Below, in pieces: positions 50,401-58,160 of a DNA stretch of 64,000 nucleotides. Every line of letters starts with the position of its first letter. The stretch's first letter is position 1. The translations under genes were made by a program, and so were the position numbers. This stretch comes from Flavihumibacter petaseus NBRC 106054 (GTDB lineage: Bacteria; Bacteroidota; Bacteroidia; Chitinophagales; Chitinophagaceae): assembly GCF_000974785.1 (NCBI RefSeq), contig NZ_BBWV01000002.1:1116001-1180000 (forward strand). The letters are read 5' to 3'. The notes beneath the pieces were generated by a model, which was not told where the DNA came from, made no database searches, and saw only the letters and a program-made list of their open reading frames with translations.

Positions 50401-50850
50401 ATTACCTACCAGGCGGGTAACAAGATCAGGCTGTATCCAAACTTCCGGACACTATATACCGACCTGGATGCCATGCCGAAAGAATTCAAGGATCGCTGGG
50501 TGCAGCCGGGTGACGAAGTTTACACAAATGTTCCTTCTATCCTCGGGGTATTTGAACAATCAAGGCTAACTGGTGCATATCCATACAATAACTACAATTA
50601 CTCTGATGTCAGGGTCGCCAGCGGTGATTTTATCCGCCTGAAAACTGTTTCCCTTTCGTACCAGTTTCCCCAGAAAATTGTGCAGTCCATCAAGGCAAAT
50701 AATCTTGGCGCTACGATTTCTGCCACCAACCCGTGGCTGATCTATTCTGATATTGCGCTGAAGGGACAGGACCCTGAATTTTTCAATGCCGGCGGTGTGG
50801 CGCAACCTATCCAGAAACAAATTACGTTAACCCTGAAACTGGGATTCTAA
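47446..50850 (+). CDS. SusC/RagA-type TonB-linked outer-membrane protein
   Basis: 1134 aa. A signal-like helix is at 23-45 (FVMLIALMAGGLLSLPAS). A carboxypeptidase-regulatory-like domain (ARGRVVDRADNKPIPGATV) leads to the TonB-box/plug region: EVIVTGYQNIDRKKFAGAAA, then VLEDIVNISNDQ and LKDAAATALYGARAMNGVVVI, and a large beta-barrel ends with NAGGVAQPIQKQITLTLKLGF. Such proteins form the outer-membrane pore that works with SusD. First gene of the five- or six-gene nutrient-uptake locus. The nature of the substrate is discussed with the neighbouring protease genes. Confidence 0.95.
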   Translation: MILFPKGVRLTACANLLKFRPFVMLIALMAGGLLSLPASGHTRKAAPFQSDTAIARGRVVDRADNKPIPGATVTNLRSGKSIFTNTQGEFAIPAFPGDSIRITVAGMQPSTVAYNGEPSLAVSIAKGEATLSEVIVTGYQNIDRKKFAGAAAVVKMDNIKMEGTADVTRMLEGRVAGVAVQNVSGTFGAAPKLRVRGATSLNGDNKPLWVVDGVVLEDIVNISNDQLSSGDPTTLLGSSVAGLNSNDIESFDILKDAAATALYGARAMNGVVVITTKKGKSGKTTVNYNGSYGVQFKPTYGDYNIMNSMEQMSVLAELERKGSLNYTILSRGDIGVYGKMYEALGMNDAGSFDLQNTQPERAAFLKRYAYANTDWFDVLFKNNFVQEHSLSISGGTEKSQNYFSLSYYGDNGWTIADNVNRFTMNFRNNYKFNDRFNAGFSTLGSIRQQKAPGTLARNPNPVEGQYDRDFDINPFSYAVNTSRTLTPYDENGNLEYFRRNYAPFNIIHELDNNYLDINIIDLKLQLDATYKFTDKFRYEFVGAARYVKSTTEHQVTEYSNMANAYRSAGTTVIRQNNKFLYRDPDNPEAEPVVVLPYGGFYNRNEDYLVNYDVRNSLNYSTDIGSKSSLNVLGGVQIRATNRQNYNNTGYGYQYDNGGIPLVDYRILKQTIEQNFPYYGMSKDYDRFVAFYATANYTFDNRFNLTATGRYDGSNRLGSSRQARWLPTWSVAGSWNMEQEKFLEDVSWLDYLTLRASYGLTASMGPATNSNIVLRTINTNRPYLTEKESVITLANLENKDLTWEKMYTSNIGIDASMFNRRLSFSIDAYYRQSYDLISLIKTSGIGGEAYKAANYADMDSYGGEFVINGEIIRKKDWGWRSTLTFGYNKNKIINARNEPTIFSLVVPEGGNKEGYPVRSLFSIRYDGLDHRTGMPNFIDETGKSNNTVYLQDQNTSYLKYEGPVDPPFNGGFSNTFHYKAFSLNIFITYQAGNKIRLYPNFRTLYTDLDAMPKEFKDRWVQPGDEVYTNVPSILGVFEQSRLTGAYPYNNYNYSDVRVASGDFIRLKTVSLSYQFPQKIVQSIKANNLGATISATNPWLIYSDIALKGQDPEFFNAGGVAQPIQKQITLTLKLGF

Positions 50851-50861
50851 ATCACTGCCAC

Positions 50862-52310
50862 ATGAAAAAGATTCTCGTATATAGTCTGTTGTTACTGGTG
50901 ACGGGGTCAGGTTGTTCAAAATTCCTGGAGAAGTCCCCGGATAACCGTACCGAACTGAATACCCCGGAGAAAGTATCACAATTGCTCGGCACGGCTTATC
51001 CGCAGGCCAATTACATGGATTTCGCGGAGAGTATGTCCGACAATGTTGGCGATAAAGGCGTGGGCGTTCCGGACCTTACCAATGTCGGTTCCTTCCGTTT
51101 CGAAGATATTATCGACAATAACCAGGATTCCCCGGAGTATTACTGGAATGCCTGCTATTCTGCCATTGCCGCCGCCAACCAGGCGCTGAAGACTTGCCTC
51201 ACTGCTTCAGATCCCCAGAACTATATTTCCCAGAAAGGTGAGGCGCTCGTTGCAAGGGCTTACAATCATTTCATGCTGGTAACACTTTTTGCCAAATGCT
51301 ATGATCCGGAAACCGCAGTTTCTGACCCTGGTGTTCCATATGTAACCGAGCCGGAAGATGTAGTGATCAAACAGTATGACCGGAAGACAGTTGCCTATGT
51401 GTACGAAATGATTGAAAAGGATCTTTTGGAAGGGCTACCGCTGCTGGACGATAAACGTTACAATGTGCCGAAATACCATTTCACAAGGGTAGCCGCCAAT
51501 GCTTTCGCTTCCCGGTTTTACCTTTTCAAGCGCGATTATGAGAAGGTAGTGACCTATTCCAGCCAGGCATTGGGTTCAGGCAGCCCCACCACCTTGCTGC
51601 GGCCCTGGAATACTGACTACCTGGCAATGACCTACCAGGAGTTGTTTGAAGTTTACGCAAGGGCATCCACGAACGCCAACCTGTTGCTTGTGGAAAGCTC
51701 CTCTACCTGGGCCCGGTATTACTATCGGGTAAGATTTGCCCTGAATAATGCCAAGCGTGACGAGGTGCTTGCGGAGAATGTAACTGGCGGAGAATGGGCA
51801 TTTCTGTATCACCTGTATTCTTCCGGAGGTGAAAACCTGTTGATTCCAAAGATCAATGAATATTTTGTGCAGAGTTCGATCAATGCCAATATCGGCCTGC
51901 CCTATGTCATGATTCCGCTCTTTACCGCGGAAGAGGTGTTATTCAACCGTGCAGAAGCCAATGCCTGGCTGGGTAATACAAGTGCTTCCCTGGTTGACCT
52001 GAATGCTTACGCAAGCACCCGCATCAGGAATTACAGTGCAGCGGCAAACAACATAACAGCAACCAAAATCCGGAATTATTACAATACCAGCAATGCTACT
52101 GTCGGCACCGTCCGGACCGTGCTTGATTTCAAGAGAGCGGAATACTTACAGGAAGGTATGCGGTGGTTTGACATACTGCGTTACCAGATCCCGGTACAAC
52201 ACCGCACAGCAGAAGGAGAGGTGATCACACTTGGTAGTGACGACCCACGCCGGTTATTGCAACTGCCGCAATCCACCAGCCTTTCCGGACTTCAACCCAA
52301 TCCCAGATAG
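50862..52310 (+). CDS. SusD/RagB-type nutrient-binding lipoprotein
   Basis: 482 aa. Lipobox LVTGSGC (Cys18). The N-terminal TPR-like helical scaffold and motif YYWNACYSAIAAANQALKTC, GEALVARAYNHFMLVTLFAK, and the C-terminal MRWFDILRYQIPVQHRT and SLSGLQPNPR are typical of SusD proteins. It would cap the SusC pore and bind the ligand. Starts 11 bases after susC. The ligand cannot be told from sequence. Confidence 0.95.
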   Translation: MKKILVYSLLLLVTGSGCSKFLEKSPDNRTELNTPEKVSQLLGTAYPQANYMDFAESMSDNVGDKGVGVPDLTNVGSFRFEDIIDNNQDSPEYYWNACYSAIAAANQALKTCLTASDPQNYISQKGEALVARAYNHFMLVTLFAKCYDPETAVSDPGVPYVTEPEDVVIKQYDRKTVAYVYEMIEKDLLEGLPLLDDKRYNVPKYHFTRVAANAFASRFYLFKRDYEKVVTYSSQALGSGSPTTLLRPWNTDYLAMTYQELFEVYARASTNANLLLVESSSTWARYYYRVRFALNNAKRDEVLAENVTGGEWAFLYHLYSSGGENLLIPKINEYFVQSSINANIGLPYVMIPLFTAEEVLFNRAEANAWLGNTSASLVDLNAYASTRIRNYSAAANNITATKIRNYYNTSNATVGTVRTVLDFKRAEYLQEGMRWFDILRYQIPVQHRTAEGEVITLGSDDPRRLLQLPQSTSLSGLQPNPR

Positions 52311-52324
52311 CCTTAACCCATTAT

Positions 52325-53212
52325 ATGAAAAGCGTACAATATTTATTCTTATTGCTGATAGCGGGACTAGCCGGTTTGTCATCCTGCAAAAAAGACAATG
52401 TCTCGGGGAATGCTGATGACATCCCCGGCCTCGGTGGTGACGAATGGGTAAATGGTCCGGTTGACGACTGGCTGTTCACCAATTATACCCAGGTCTACAA
52501 TGTGGATGTCAAATACAAATGGAGCCAGACAGAACTCAGTGAACTCAACAAGTTTGTTGTGCCGGTTGATGAGGCCCAGGTGATTCCCGTGATGACTGCT
52601 ATTAAAGATATCTGGGTAACGCCTTATGAACAGGAAGCCGGCGGCAATTTCATGAAACAATACATGCCAAGGTTTATTATCCTGTTTGGCAGCCCAAGCT
52701 ATAATTCCGATGGGTCGTTTACGCTGGGCCAGGCAGAAGGGGAGGGCAGAATATTGTTGTTTGACCTGAACAATTTCCGATCCAAGGGAATGCCTGGATA
52801 TGAACCGGTAGATTCACTGACGGTAAAGGAGATGTTCCATACCATCGAACACGAGTTTGGCCACACCCTGCATTTCAACATTATGTATCCTGTGGAATTC
52901 AAAACAATTACCGGGGGGTATACGTCCAATTGGAATAACAATACCAATGCGCAGGCCAGGGAGCAGGGTTTTATTTCCAATTATGCCATGAATGGCCCGG
53001 ATGATGACTTTGTGGAAACCATCGCTTTCCTGCTGGTGGAAGGACAATCCTGGTTCCAGGCAATGCTGGCCACCATCGAAAGTGATGAAGGCAGAACCAA
53101 ACTGCAACAGAAAGCCGCGATGGTGGAAGACTATTATCATAATGCCTGGAATATCAATTTCAGAAGCCTGCAAACGCGCACGCGGGCAGCGATTATTGCC
53201 TATACCAAATAA
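52325..53212 (+). CDS. Substrate import-associated zinc metallohydrolase lipoprotein
   Basis: 295 aa. Lipobox AGLSSC (Cys21). The zinc motif HTIEHEFGHTLHFN (HExxH) is at about 178-190, and EGQSWFQAMLATIES follows. The family (called LP_HExxH_w_tonB, TIGR04549, from memory) is encoded next to SusC/SusD and is thought to act on imported protein or peptide substrates. Starts 14 bases after susD. Confidence 0.85.
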   Translation: MKSVQYLFLLLIAGLAGLSSCKKDNVSGNADDIPGLGGDEWVNGPVDDWLFTNYTQVYNVDVKYKWSQTELSELNKFVVPVDEAQVIPVMTAIKDIWVTPYEQEAGGNFMKQYMPRFIILFGSPSYNSDGSFTLGQAEGEGRILLFDLNNFRSKGMPGYEPVDSLTVKEMFHTIEHEFGHTLHFNIMYPVEFKTITGGYTSNWNNNTNAQAREQGFISNYAMNGPDDDFVETIAFLLVEGQSWFQAMLATIESDEGRTKLQQKAAMVEDYYHNAWNINFRSLQTRTRAAIIAYTK

Positions 53213-53221
53213 AAGACCGTT

Positions 53222-54526
53222 ATGAAAAGAATATTATCGCTGTTGCTGATCGCTGGTCTTTTTAGTGCCTGCCAGAAAGACGAATCTCCTTTCGATAAAG
53301 GACCCGATGAGCGGATCAACGAAACCCTTGCTTCCTACGAGCAGGCACTTGTCAGTTCTCCGGCCGGCTGGAATGCCACCATCATAACCGGTACCGGTGG
53401 ACTGTTCAATTTTCATTTCAGATTCAATGCGTCAAACCGGGTATTCATGTTCAGTGACTTCAACCAGGAAACCGCCGGCACTGAAAAAGAAAGCAGCTAC
53501 CGGCTGAAATCCCTGCAGCAACCCGTGCTCATGTTCGACACTTACAGTTATATCCATCTATTGGGAGACCCTACAGGCAGTGTCAACGGCGGACAAAACG
53601 GTGAAGGCCTCAAAGTCGACTTTGAATATTCCCTTGATACCTTGTATGCCGATAGCATTATTCTGACCGGCAGGTTTTATGGTACACGACTTAAGCTGAT
53701 AAAGTCTGACCAGGCAGATCTGGATGCCTGGCAAAATGGAATCTGGGAGAACAACCTGGCATTTCTGAATATCAGCGAGATTCTTGAATATTTCAAGCGG
53801 TTTTCGCATGCAGGCGTTACCTATGAGATGCTTATTGATGAAACCAGCCGAACAATCCTTTTTCACTGGGTATCCGGTGGTACCTTACGGACTTTCGTGA
53901 CCAGTTACTACTTTGACAATACCGGCCTGGTGCTGCAGGAACCATTAGTGAACGGAAATACGACAATAACTGGTTTCGATCATTTTGACTGGAACGACAA
54001 TAATAAGACACTGGACATGCAGGTGAATGGCCAGGACGCAACGATTGCGGGCGCAACTGCTCCTTTGCGGACAGACCTGGGAGCCCCGCGCCGGTGGTGG
54101 GAAGCAGCCGCCAATGCTGGATCCTATTGGATTTCACCGACCGGGTTCCATGTGAATGGTGTGGACGATGCCTATCATGTGACTGAGGTACCCAATTATT
54201 ACTTCACTATTTTCTGGCCGGCATACGGCCGGACCCAGGATAATGTGGTAGTTGATATATTAGGGTTTGTTACACAGGAGATCGGCGGGCTCGCGCTGAA
54301 TATCGCCGCGGGGTACAGACCCCCGAATTTTACCAGTGATGGTCGGGTAGTCTTCCCCTTCCTGGACGTTCTGACAGACGTTCCGCCGGAAGCAAAAGAT
54401 GCTTTCGAAAAAACCTATCAGAAATTCAGTGAGGCGGAAGGATTTTATTTCGTTCAAACGGGAGCATCATCGTATGATATGGTCGCCGCTTCGGATGCTC
54501 GATCTTGGATCTCATGGGTACGCTAA
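53222..54526 (+). CDS. DUF4302 domain-containing lipoprotein
   Basis: 434 aa. Lipobox LFSAC (Cys17) followed by QKDESPFDKGPDERINETLA, which is how DUF4302 proteins start. Mostly beta: WNATIITGTGGLFNFHFRFN, GTGGLFNF and FYGTRLKLIKSDQAD. Encoded with SusCD and zinc metallohydrolases in many Bacteroidota; function not known, presumably a surface or periplasmic binding protein. It follows the metallohydrolase by 9 bases. Confidence 0.85.
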   Translation: MKRILSLLLIAGLFSACQKDESPFDKGPDERINETLASYEQALVSSPAGWNATIITGTGGLFNFHFRFNASNRVFMFSDFNQETAGTEKESSYRLKSLQQPVLMFDTYSYIHLLGDPTGSVNGGQNGEGLKVDFEYSLDTLYADSIILTGRFYGTRLKLIKSDQADLDAWQNGIWENNLAFLNISEILEYFKRFSHAGVTYEMLIDETSRTILFHWVSGGTLRTFVTSYYFDNTGLVLQEPLVNGNTTITGFDHFDWNDNNKTLDMQVNGQDATIAGATAPLRTDLGAPRRWWEAAANAGSYWISPTGFHVNGVDDAYHVTEVPNYYFTIFWPAYGRTQDNVVVDILGFVTQEIGGLALNIAAGYRPPNFTSDGRVVFPFLDVLTDVPPEAKDAFEKTYQKFSEAEGFYFVQTGASSYDMVAASDARSWISWVR

Positions 54527-54553
54527 TTTCATACAGTGAAACCTAAAATCGTT

Positions 54554-54561
54554 TAACTTTA
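54554..54561 (+). promoter_or_regulatory. -7-like box TAACTTTA before the collagen-like gene
   Basis: One mismatch to TAnnTTTG, 28 bases before ATG 54590, within the 63-base interval after the DUF4302 gene. Confidence 0.4.
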
Positions 54562-54589
54562 GATTAACCATAAACGTAAAATCAGTTAT

Positions 54590-55138
54590 ATGAAAAAATT
54601 AATCCTTAAAATGTCCGGGCTTGGCTTGTTGTTCCTCACGCTCACGCTGAGCTCCTGCTCCAAAGAAGGTGATACAGGTCCCGCCGGTCCTGCTGGTCCC
54701 GCCGGCCCGGTTGGTCCTGCAGGTCCAACTGGTGAAACAGGAACCGCCAATGTGATCTATTCCCCATGGCTCTCCGTTGATTTTAATGACAACGGTATTG
54801 GCGAGATTGAAGCACCCAGCCTGTCTGTCGATGTTTTGAATTCCGGTACCGTTAAAGTTTATTTTAACCTCAATGATGAAACAGATCCGGTTGTCTTCCC
54901 CCTGCCCGCAGTGATCAATCCGGCCTTATTTATTGAAGAGCCAACGGCTGATGACCCGTATATGACCCTGGATCCCATATTTACAGAAGGAAGCATTACC
55001 ATTCTTTCCAATTATATTCTGACGGGAGCACCGTTCCGGTATGTGATCATACCAGGTGGTGTGGAAGAAGGAGGACGTTCTGCAGTTAACTGGAACGATT
55101 ACAATTCCGTTAAAAAATACCTGAACCTGAAAGACTAG
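54590..55138 (+). CDS. Collagen-like lipoprotein
   Basis: 182 aa. Lipobox LTLSSC (Cys23). Right after it comes a Gly-X-Y run of eight triplets, GDTGPAGPAGPAGPVGPAGP then TGETG, rich in Pro at Y-1. The remaining ~130 residues are beta-rich (IYSPWLSVDFNDNGIGE, TVKVYFNLNDETDPVV, FRYVIIPGGVEEGG). Such short collagen stalks probably hold a domain away from the membrane; a triple helix would imply a trimer. It has a likely own promoter and a strong terminator, so it is a separate unit. Confidence 0.85.
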   Translation: MKKLILKMSGLGLLFLTLTLSSCSKEGDTGPAGPAGPAGPVGPAGPTGETGTANVIYSPWLSVDFNDNGIGEIEAPSLSVDVLNSGTVKVYFNLNDETDPVVFPLPAVINPALFIEEPTADDPYMTLDPIFTEGSITILSNYILTGAPFRYVIIPGGVEEGGRSAVNWNDYNSVKKYLNLKD

Positions 55139-55162
55139 TCTTTCTACCCAAAATCTTGTTAA

Positions 55163-55197
55163 CGATACCGGCTCTCTATAGGCCGGTATCGCTTTTT
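55163..55197 (+). terminator. Rho-independent terminator after the collagen-like gene
   Basis: Perfect 10-bp stem CGATACCGGC / GCCGGTATCG (55163-55172, 55182-55191) with a 9-base loop and T run. Confidence 0.9.
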
Positions 55198-55228
55198 ATG
55201 GCTAATATCGTAATCTGAAAAATACCAC

Positions 55229-56560
55229 ATGAGAGCTTACCTGTATATATCCCTGGCTGTTATCCTGGCCACCACCAGCTGTAAGAAAAATGATTCCGGA
55301 CCTTCGCAGTCGCAAAGTGTACTGGATAGTTCGCTGGCTATTGCAAAAGATTATTACCTGTGGTATAACCAGATCCCCGGGGATTTTAAAAGCAGTAATT
55401 ATTCAGACCCCAATCAACTGATGCGGGGAATCCGGCAATATAGTACTGAAACAGGATTTACAGGACCGGTCGACCGCTGGAGCTTCGGCATTCTTAAAAC
55501 AGAATGGGATGATGTGAGCAGTGGCATTTCCGGTGATATCGGGATCGGTGTCTTCTACCATGATGAGGATGATCTGCGGGTTACTTATGTAGAACCGGCT
55601 TCTGCCGCTGGTGTGGCTGGAGTGCAACGCAGCTGGCGCATCACCAAACTCAACGGGCGAACAGACCTGACATATTCTCAGAGTACTGCAAATTTCATTG
55701 TTGATGCTGTTTATGGCGGTAATACGGCCAGCATTACATTTGAAAAGAATGACGGTACTACTGTTGAACTCACACTGAACCCGACTACGTACCAGGACCA
55801 GCCTATCCTGCTTGACACCGTTTATACAGCGGGCAGCAAAAAGATCGGATACATGGTGCTGAATTCTTTCCTTGGGGATATTGACGGCATGAAAGCCAAT
55901 TTTGCCAAAACCTTTGCCGATTTCGGAACAGCTGGTGTTACGGATCTCGTTGTTGACCTGCGGTACAATGGCGGGGGGTATGTAACCCTGCAGGAAGAAC
56001 TCGCCAACTACCTGGTGCCTGCGACGAAGTCAAATACGCTCATGTACAAAGAAACATTCAACGATAAACTGACAGAATACAATGAATCCGCCAACTTCAG
56101 TAAAAAAGGAACGCTTGAGCCCGGGCACATTGTTTTCATCATCAGTCAGAATACAGCGTCGGCATCGGAGGCATTGATCAATATTATGCGGCCGCAGCTG
56201 ACCGTTAAACTGGTTGGCCCCAGTCATTCCACTGGCAAACCGGTAGGGTATTTCCCTATTCCGGCGGGGGACTGGTATGTGTTCCCCGTTTCGTTAAGAA
56301 TAGTGAATTCCCTGGATGAGGGCAATTATTTCAACGGCTTTGAGCCGGATAAAGTGACGCCTGACGGTCTTGATCATACCTGGGGTGACCTGGATGAAGA
56401 CTGCCTGGCCGCCGCCTATAGCTATCTGACTACCGGTAACTTCAGGAGCAGTAACCGGGAATCTGCAGCGCTGACTGCGAGCAGGATTGGTATATACAAT
56501 AAAATGCATACACAAAAGCGGCAGCTACTGGTGGAAACCAGGAGTATCCGATACCGCTAA
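55229..56560 (+). CDS. S41-family peptidase lipoprotein
   Basis: 443 aa. Lipobox TTSC (Cys18). A PDZ-like segment (GIGVFYHDEDDLRVTYVEPASAAGVAGVQ region, about 108-140) precedes the S41 catalytic core: LVVDLRYNGGGYVTLQEELA (about 240-260), catalytic Ser in QNTASASEAL (about 313-317) and Lys in HSTGKPVGYF. N-terminal tail-specific-protease helices include DSSLAIAKDYYLWYNQI. Typical of cell-surface or periplasmic C-terminal processing proteases of Bacteroidota. Located after the SusCD genes and the collagen-like gene, with a terminator before it. Confidence 0.9.
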   Translation: MRAYLYISLAVILATTSCKKNDSGPSQSQSVLDSSLAIAKDYYLWYNQIPGDFKSSNYSDPNQLMRGIRQYSTETGFTGPVDRWSFGILKTEWDDVSSGISGDIGIGVFYHDEDDLRVTYVEPASAAGVAGVQRSWRITKLNGRTDLTYSQSTANFIVDAVYGGNTASITFEKNDGTTVELTLNPTTYQDQPILLDTVYTAGSKKIGYMVLNSFLGDIDGMKANFAKTFADFGTAGVTDLVVDLRYNGGGYVTLQEELANYLVPATKSNTLMYKETFNDKLTEYNESANFSKKGTLEPGHIVFIISQNTASASEALINIMRPQLTVKLVGPSHSTGKPVGYFPIPAGDWYVFPVSLRIVNSLDEGNYFNGFEPDKVTPDGLDHTWGDLDEDCLAAAYSYLTTGNFRSSNRESAALTASRIGIYNKMHTQKRQLLVETRSIRYR

Positions 56561-56586
56561 TTTTTGCGCATTTCATTACGAACCAA

Positions 56587-56594
56587 TATTTTTG
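56587..56594 (+). promoter_or_regulatory. -7 promoter box TATTTTTG for pdhB
   Basis: Exact TAnnTTTG match 20 bases before ATG 56615, which excludes the upstream in-frame start at 56564. Confidence 0.7.
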
Positions 56595-56614
56595 CCACTC
56601 CAAAAACTATTCGA

Positions 56615-57604
56615 ATGGCAAGATCTATCGCATATAGAGAGGCACTGCGCGAAGCAATGAGTGAAGAGTTCCGCCGTGATGACCGTGTTTTCCTGATGGG
56701 TGAGGAAGTCGCGGAATACAACGGAGCTTACAAAGTGAGCCAGGGCATGCTCGATGAATTCGGTAGCAAAAGGGTGATCGATACGCCCATTTCCGAACTT
56801 GGTTTTACAGCGGTTGCCGTAGGAGCAGCACAAAACGGACTCCGTCCTATCGTGGAATTCATGACCTGGAACTTTGCCGTCCTGGCATTGGACCAGATCC
56901 TCAATACAGCTTCCAAAATGCTTGCCATGAGCGGCGGACAACTGAGCTGTCCGATCGTGCTGCGCGGCGCCAACGGTTCTGCCGGGCAGCTGGGAGCACA
57001 ACACAGCACAGCTTTCGAAAGCTATTATGCCAATATTCCCGGAATCAAGGTAGTTAGCCCCAGTAACCCGTATGACGCCAAAGGTTTGTTGAAACAGGCC
57101 ATCCGTTATGAAGAAGATCCCGTGATCTTCATGGAAAGCGAAGTGATGTACGGAGAGAAAGGAGAAGTTCCTGAAGAAGAATACTATATCCCGCTGGGAA
57201 AGGCGGATGTAAAAAAAGAAGGCAAGGATGTGACGATCGTTTCCTTCAATAAGATGATGAAAGTGGCCCTGGGTGCTGCTGACGAGTTGGAGAAAGAAGG
57301 GGTAAGCGCTGAAGTGATCGACCTCCGCACCATTCGTCCGCTCGACTGGCACACTATCCTCGAGAGCGTGAAAAAGACGAACCGGTTGGTAATCGTGGAA
57401 GAGCAATGGCCATTTGCGTCTATCTCATCCGAAATCTCTTATCGCATCCAGAAAGAAGGATTTGACTATCTCGACGCGCCGATCCGCAGAATTACTGCGG
57501 CAGATGCGCCACTCCACTATGCGCCTAACCTGGTTGCAGCGGCTTTACCTGATGTAAGCCGTACTGTTAAACTCGTGAAAGAGGTAATGTACCTGAAAAA
57601 ATAA
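56615..57604 (+). CDS. pdhB: Pyruvate dehydrogenase E1 component subunit beta
   Basis: 329 aa from ATG 56615. E1 beta subunit of the alpha2beta2 type: YREALREAMSEEFRRDDRV, GEEVAEYNGAYKVSQGM, DTPISELGFTAVAVG, LRGANGSAGQLGAQHS, and the C-terminal transketolase domain with VSFNKMMKVALGAAD and RTIRPLDWHTI. It binds the pyrimidine side of TPP with PdhA, oxidising pyruvate to acetyl-CoA. pdhA is not in this window, so the operon is split. Single gene with own promoter and terminator. Confidence 0.95.
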   Translation: MARSIAYREALREAMSEEFRRDDRVFLMGEEVAEYNGAYKVSQGMLDEFGSKRVIDTPISELGFTAVAVGAAQNGLRPIVEFMTWNFAVLALDQILNTASKMLAMSGGQLSCPIVLRGANGSAGQLGAQHSTAFESYYANIPGIKVVSPSNPYDAKGLLKQAIRYEEDPVIFMESEVMYGEKGEVPEEEYYIPLGKADVKKEGKDVTIVSFNKMMKVALGAADELEKEGVSAEVIDLRTIRPLDWHTILESVKKTNRLVIVEEQWPFASISSEISYRIQKEGFDYLDAPIRRITAADAPLHYAPNLVAAALPDVSRTVKLVKEVMYLKK

Positions 57605-57626
57605 GGCAGGGTAAACCTGTACATAT

Positions 57627-57662
57627 ACCGCCGGAATTGTCTGACAGTTCCGGCGGTTTTTT
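57627..57662 (+). terminator. Rho-independent terminator after pdhB
   Basis: 10-bp stem ACCGCCGGAA / TTCCGGCGGT (57627-57636, 57648-57657) with T run. Confidence 0.9.
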
Positions 57663-57685
57663 ATAATGCCCGGGATCTGGCTTCG

Positions 57686-57742
57686 CCCACCGCCTTCGAC
57701 TGCTGAAGCGTTAGCGTAAGCAGTAGCTTTAGTGAAGGTGGG
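57686..57742. repeat. REP-like palindromic element
   Basis: Outer arms CCCACC(GC)CTTC (57686-57697) and GAAGGTGGG (57734-57742) and inner arms ACTGCT (57699-57704) and AGCAGT (57719-57724) fold into a long imperfect hairpin. No coding capacity. The form is like repeated extragenic palindromes, but no second copy is visible in this window. Confidence 0.45.
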
Positions 57743-57834
57743 AATCGACAACTATGTTGAGTATTGGAAGAGTAGGGGAAAAACGGGCTAATGGAGTTTG
57801 AAGTTGGCTCATGATCCGCCAGGTGATGAAAACA

Positions 57835-57857
57835 GGAAAGCCGCTGAATTCAGCGGC
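57835..57857 (-). terminator. Terminator for the 50-aa membrane gene (minus strand)
   Basis: GCCGCTGAATTCAGCGGC perfect palindrome (57840-57857); reading on the minus strand it is followed by TTTCC and TTTTC. It lies 41 bases beyond the stop of the small gene. Confidence 0.6.
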
Positions 57858-57898
57858 CTTACTGTCATTAACCATTATTATATCAATCCATCAAAAAT

Positions 57899-58051
57899 TT
57901 AGCCATTAGCCAGCTTCAGCATACTGCTGATGGTGAGCAAAAAGCAATAACTGTAAGCCATCAATACTCCGGCAAGCACCACGATCTTAGCAGTCAGCTG
58001 CCAGACGGACACTTCACGGGTCGTTTTCAGGGGGTGTTTTAAAGTGTTCAT
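57899..58051 (-). CDS. 50-aa single-pass membrane protein
   Basis: ATG at 58051 down to TAA at 57899. It starts MNTLKHPLKTTREVSVWQL, has one hydrophobic helix (KIVVLAGVLMAYSYCFLLTI, about 22-41) and a short SMLKLANG tail. A TAnnTTTG box with matching TTG lies upstream and a hairpin downstream, so it looks like a real one-gene unit. No family recognised. Confidence 0.6.
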   Translation of the reverse strand: MNTLKHPLKTTREVSVWQLTAKIVVLAGVLMAYSYCFLLTISSMLKLANG

Positions 58052-58083
58052 AGGTGGATATTTCGTTATTCATTAGGATAATC

Positions 58084-58114
58084 CAAAAGTACTTTACCAC
58101 ACCAGGCAAGTCAA
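58084..58114 (-). promoter_or_regulatory. Promoter for the 50-aa membrane gene: TTG N20 TACTTTTG
   Basis: On the minus strand TTG (58114-58112) is followed after 20 bases by TACTTTTG (58091-58084), matching the Bacteroidota two-element promoter. It ends 32 bases before ATG 58051. Confidence 0.65.
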
Positions 58115-58160
58115 GATCAGAAATACTTGATTTTATTTAGTAATACTACGAGCGCATTCT

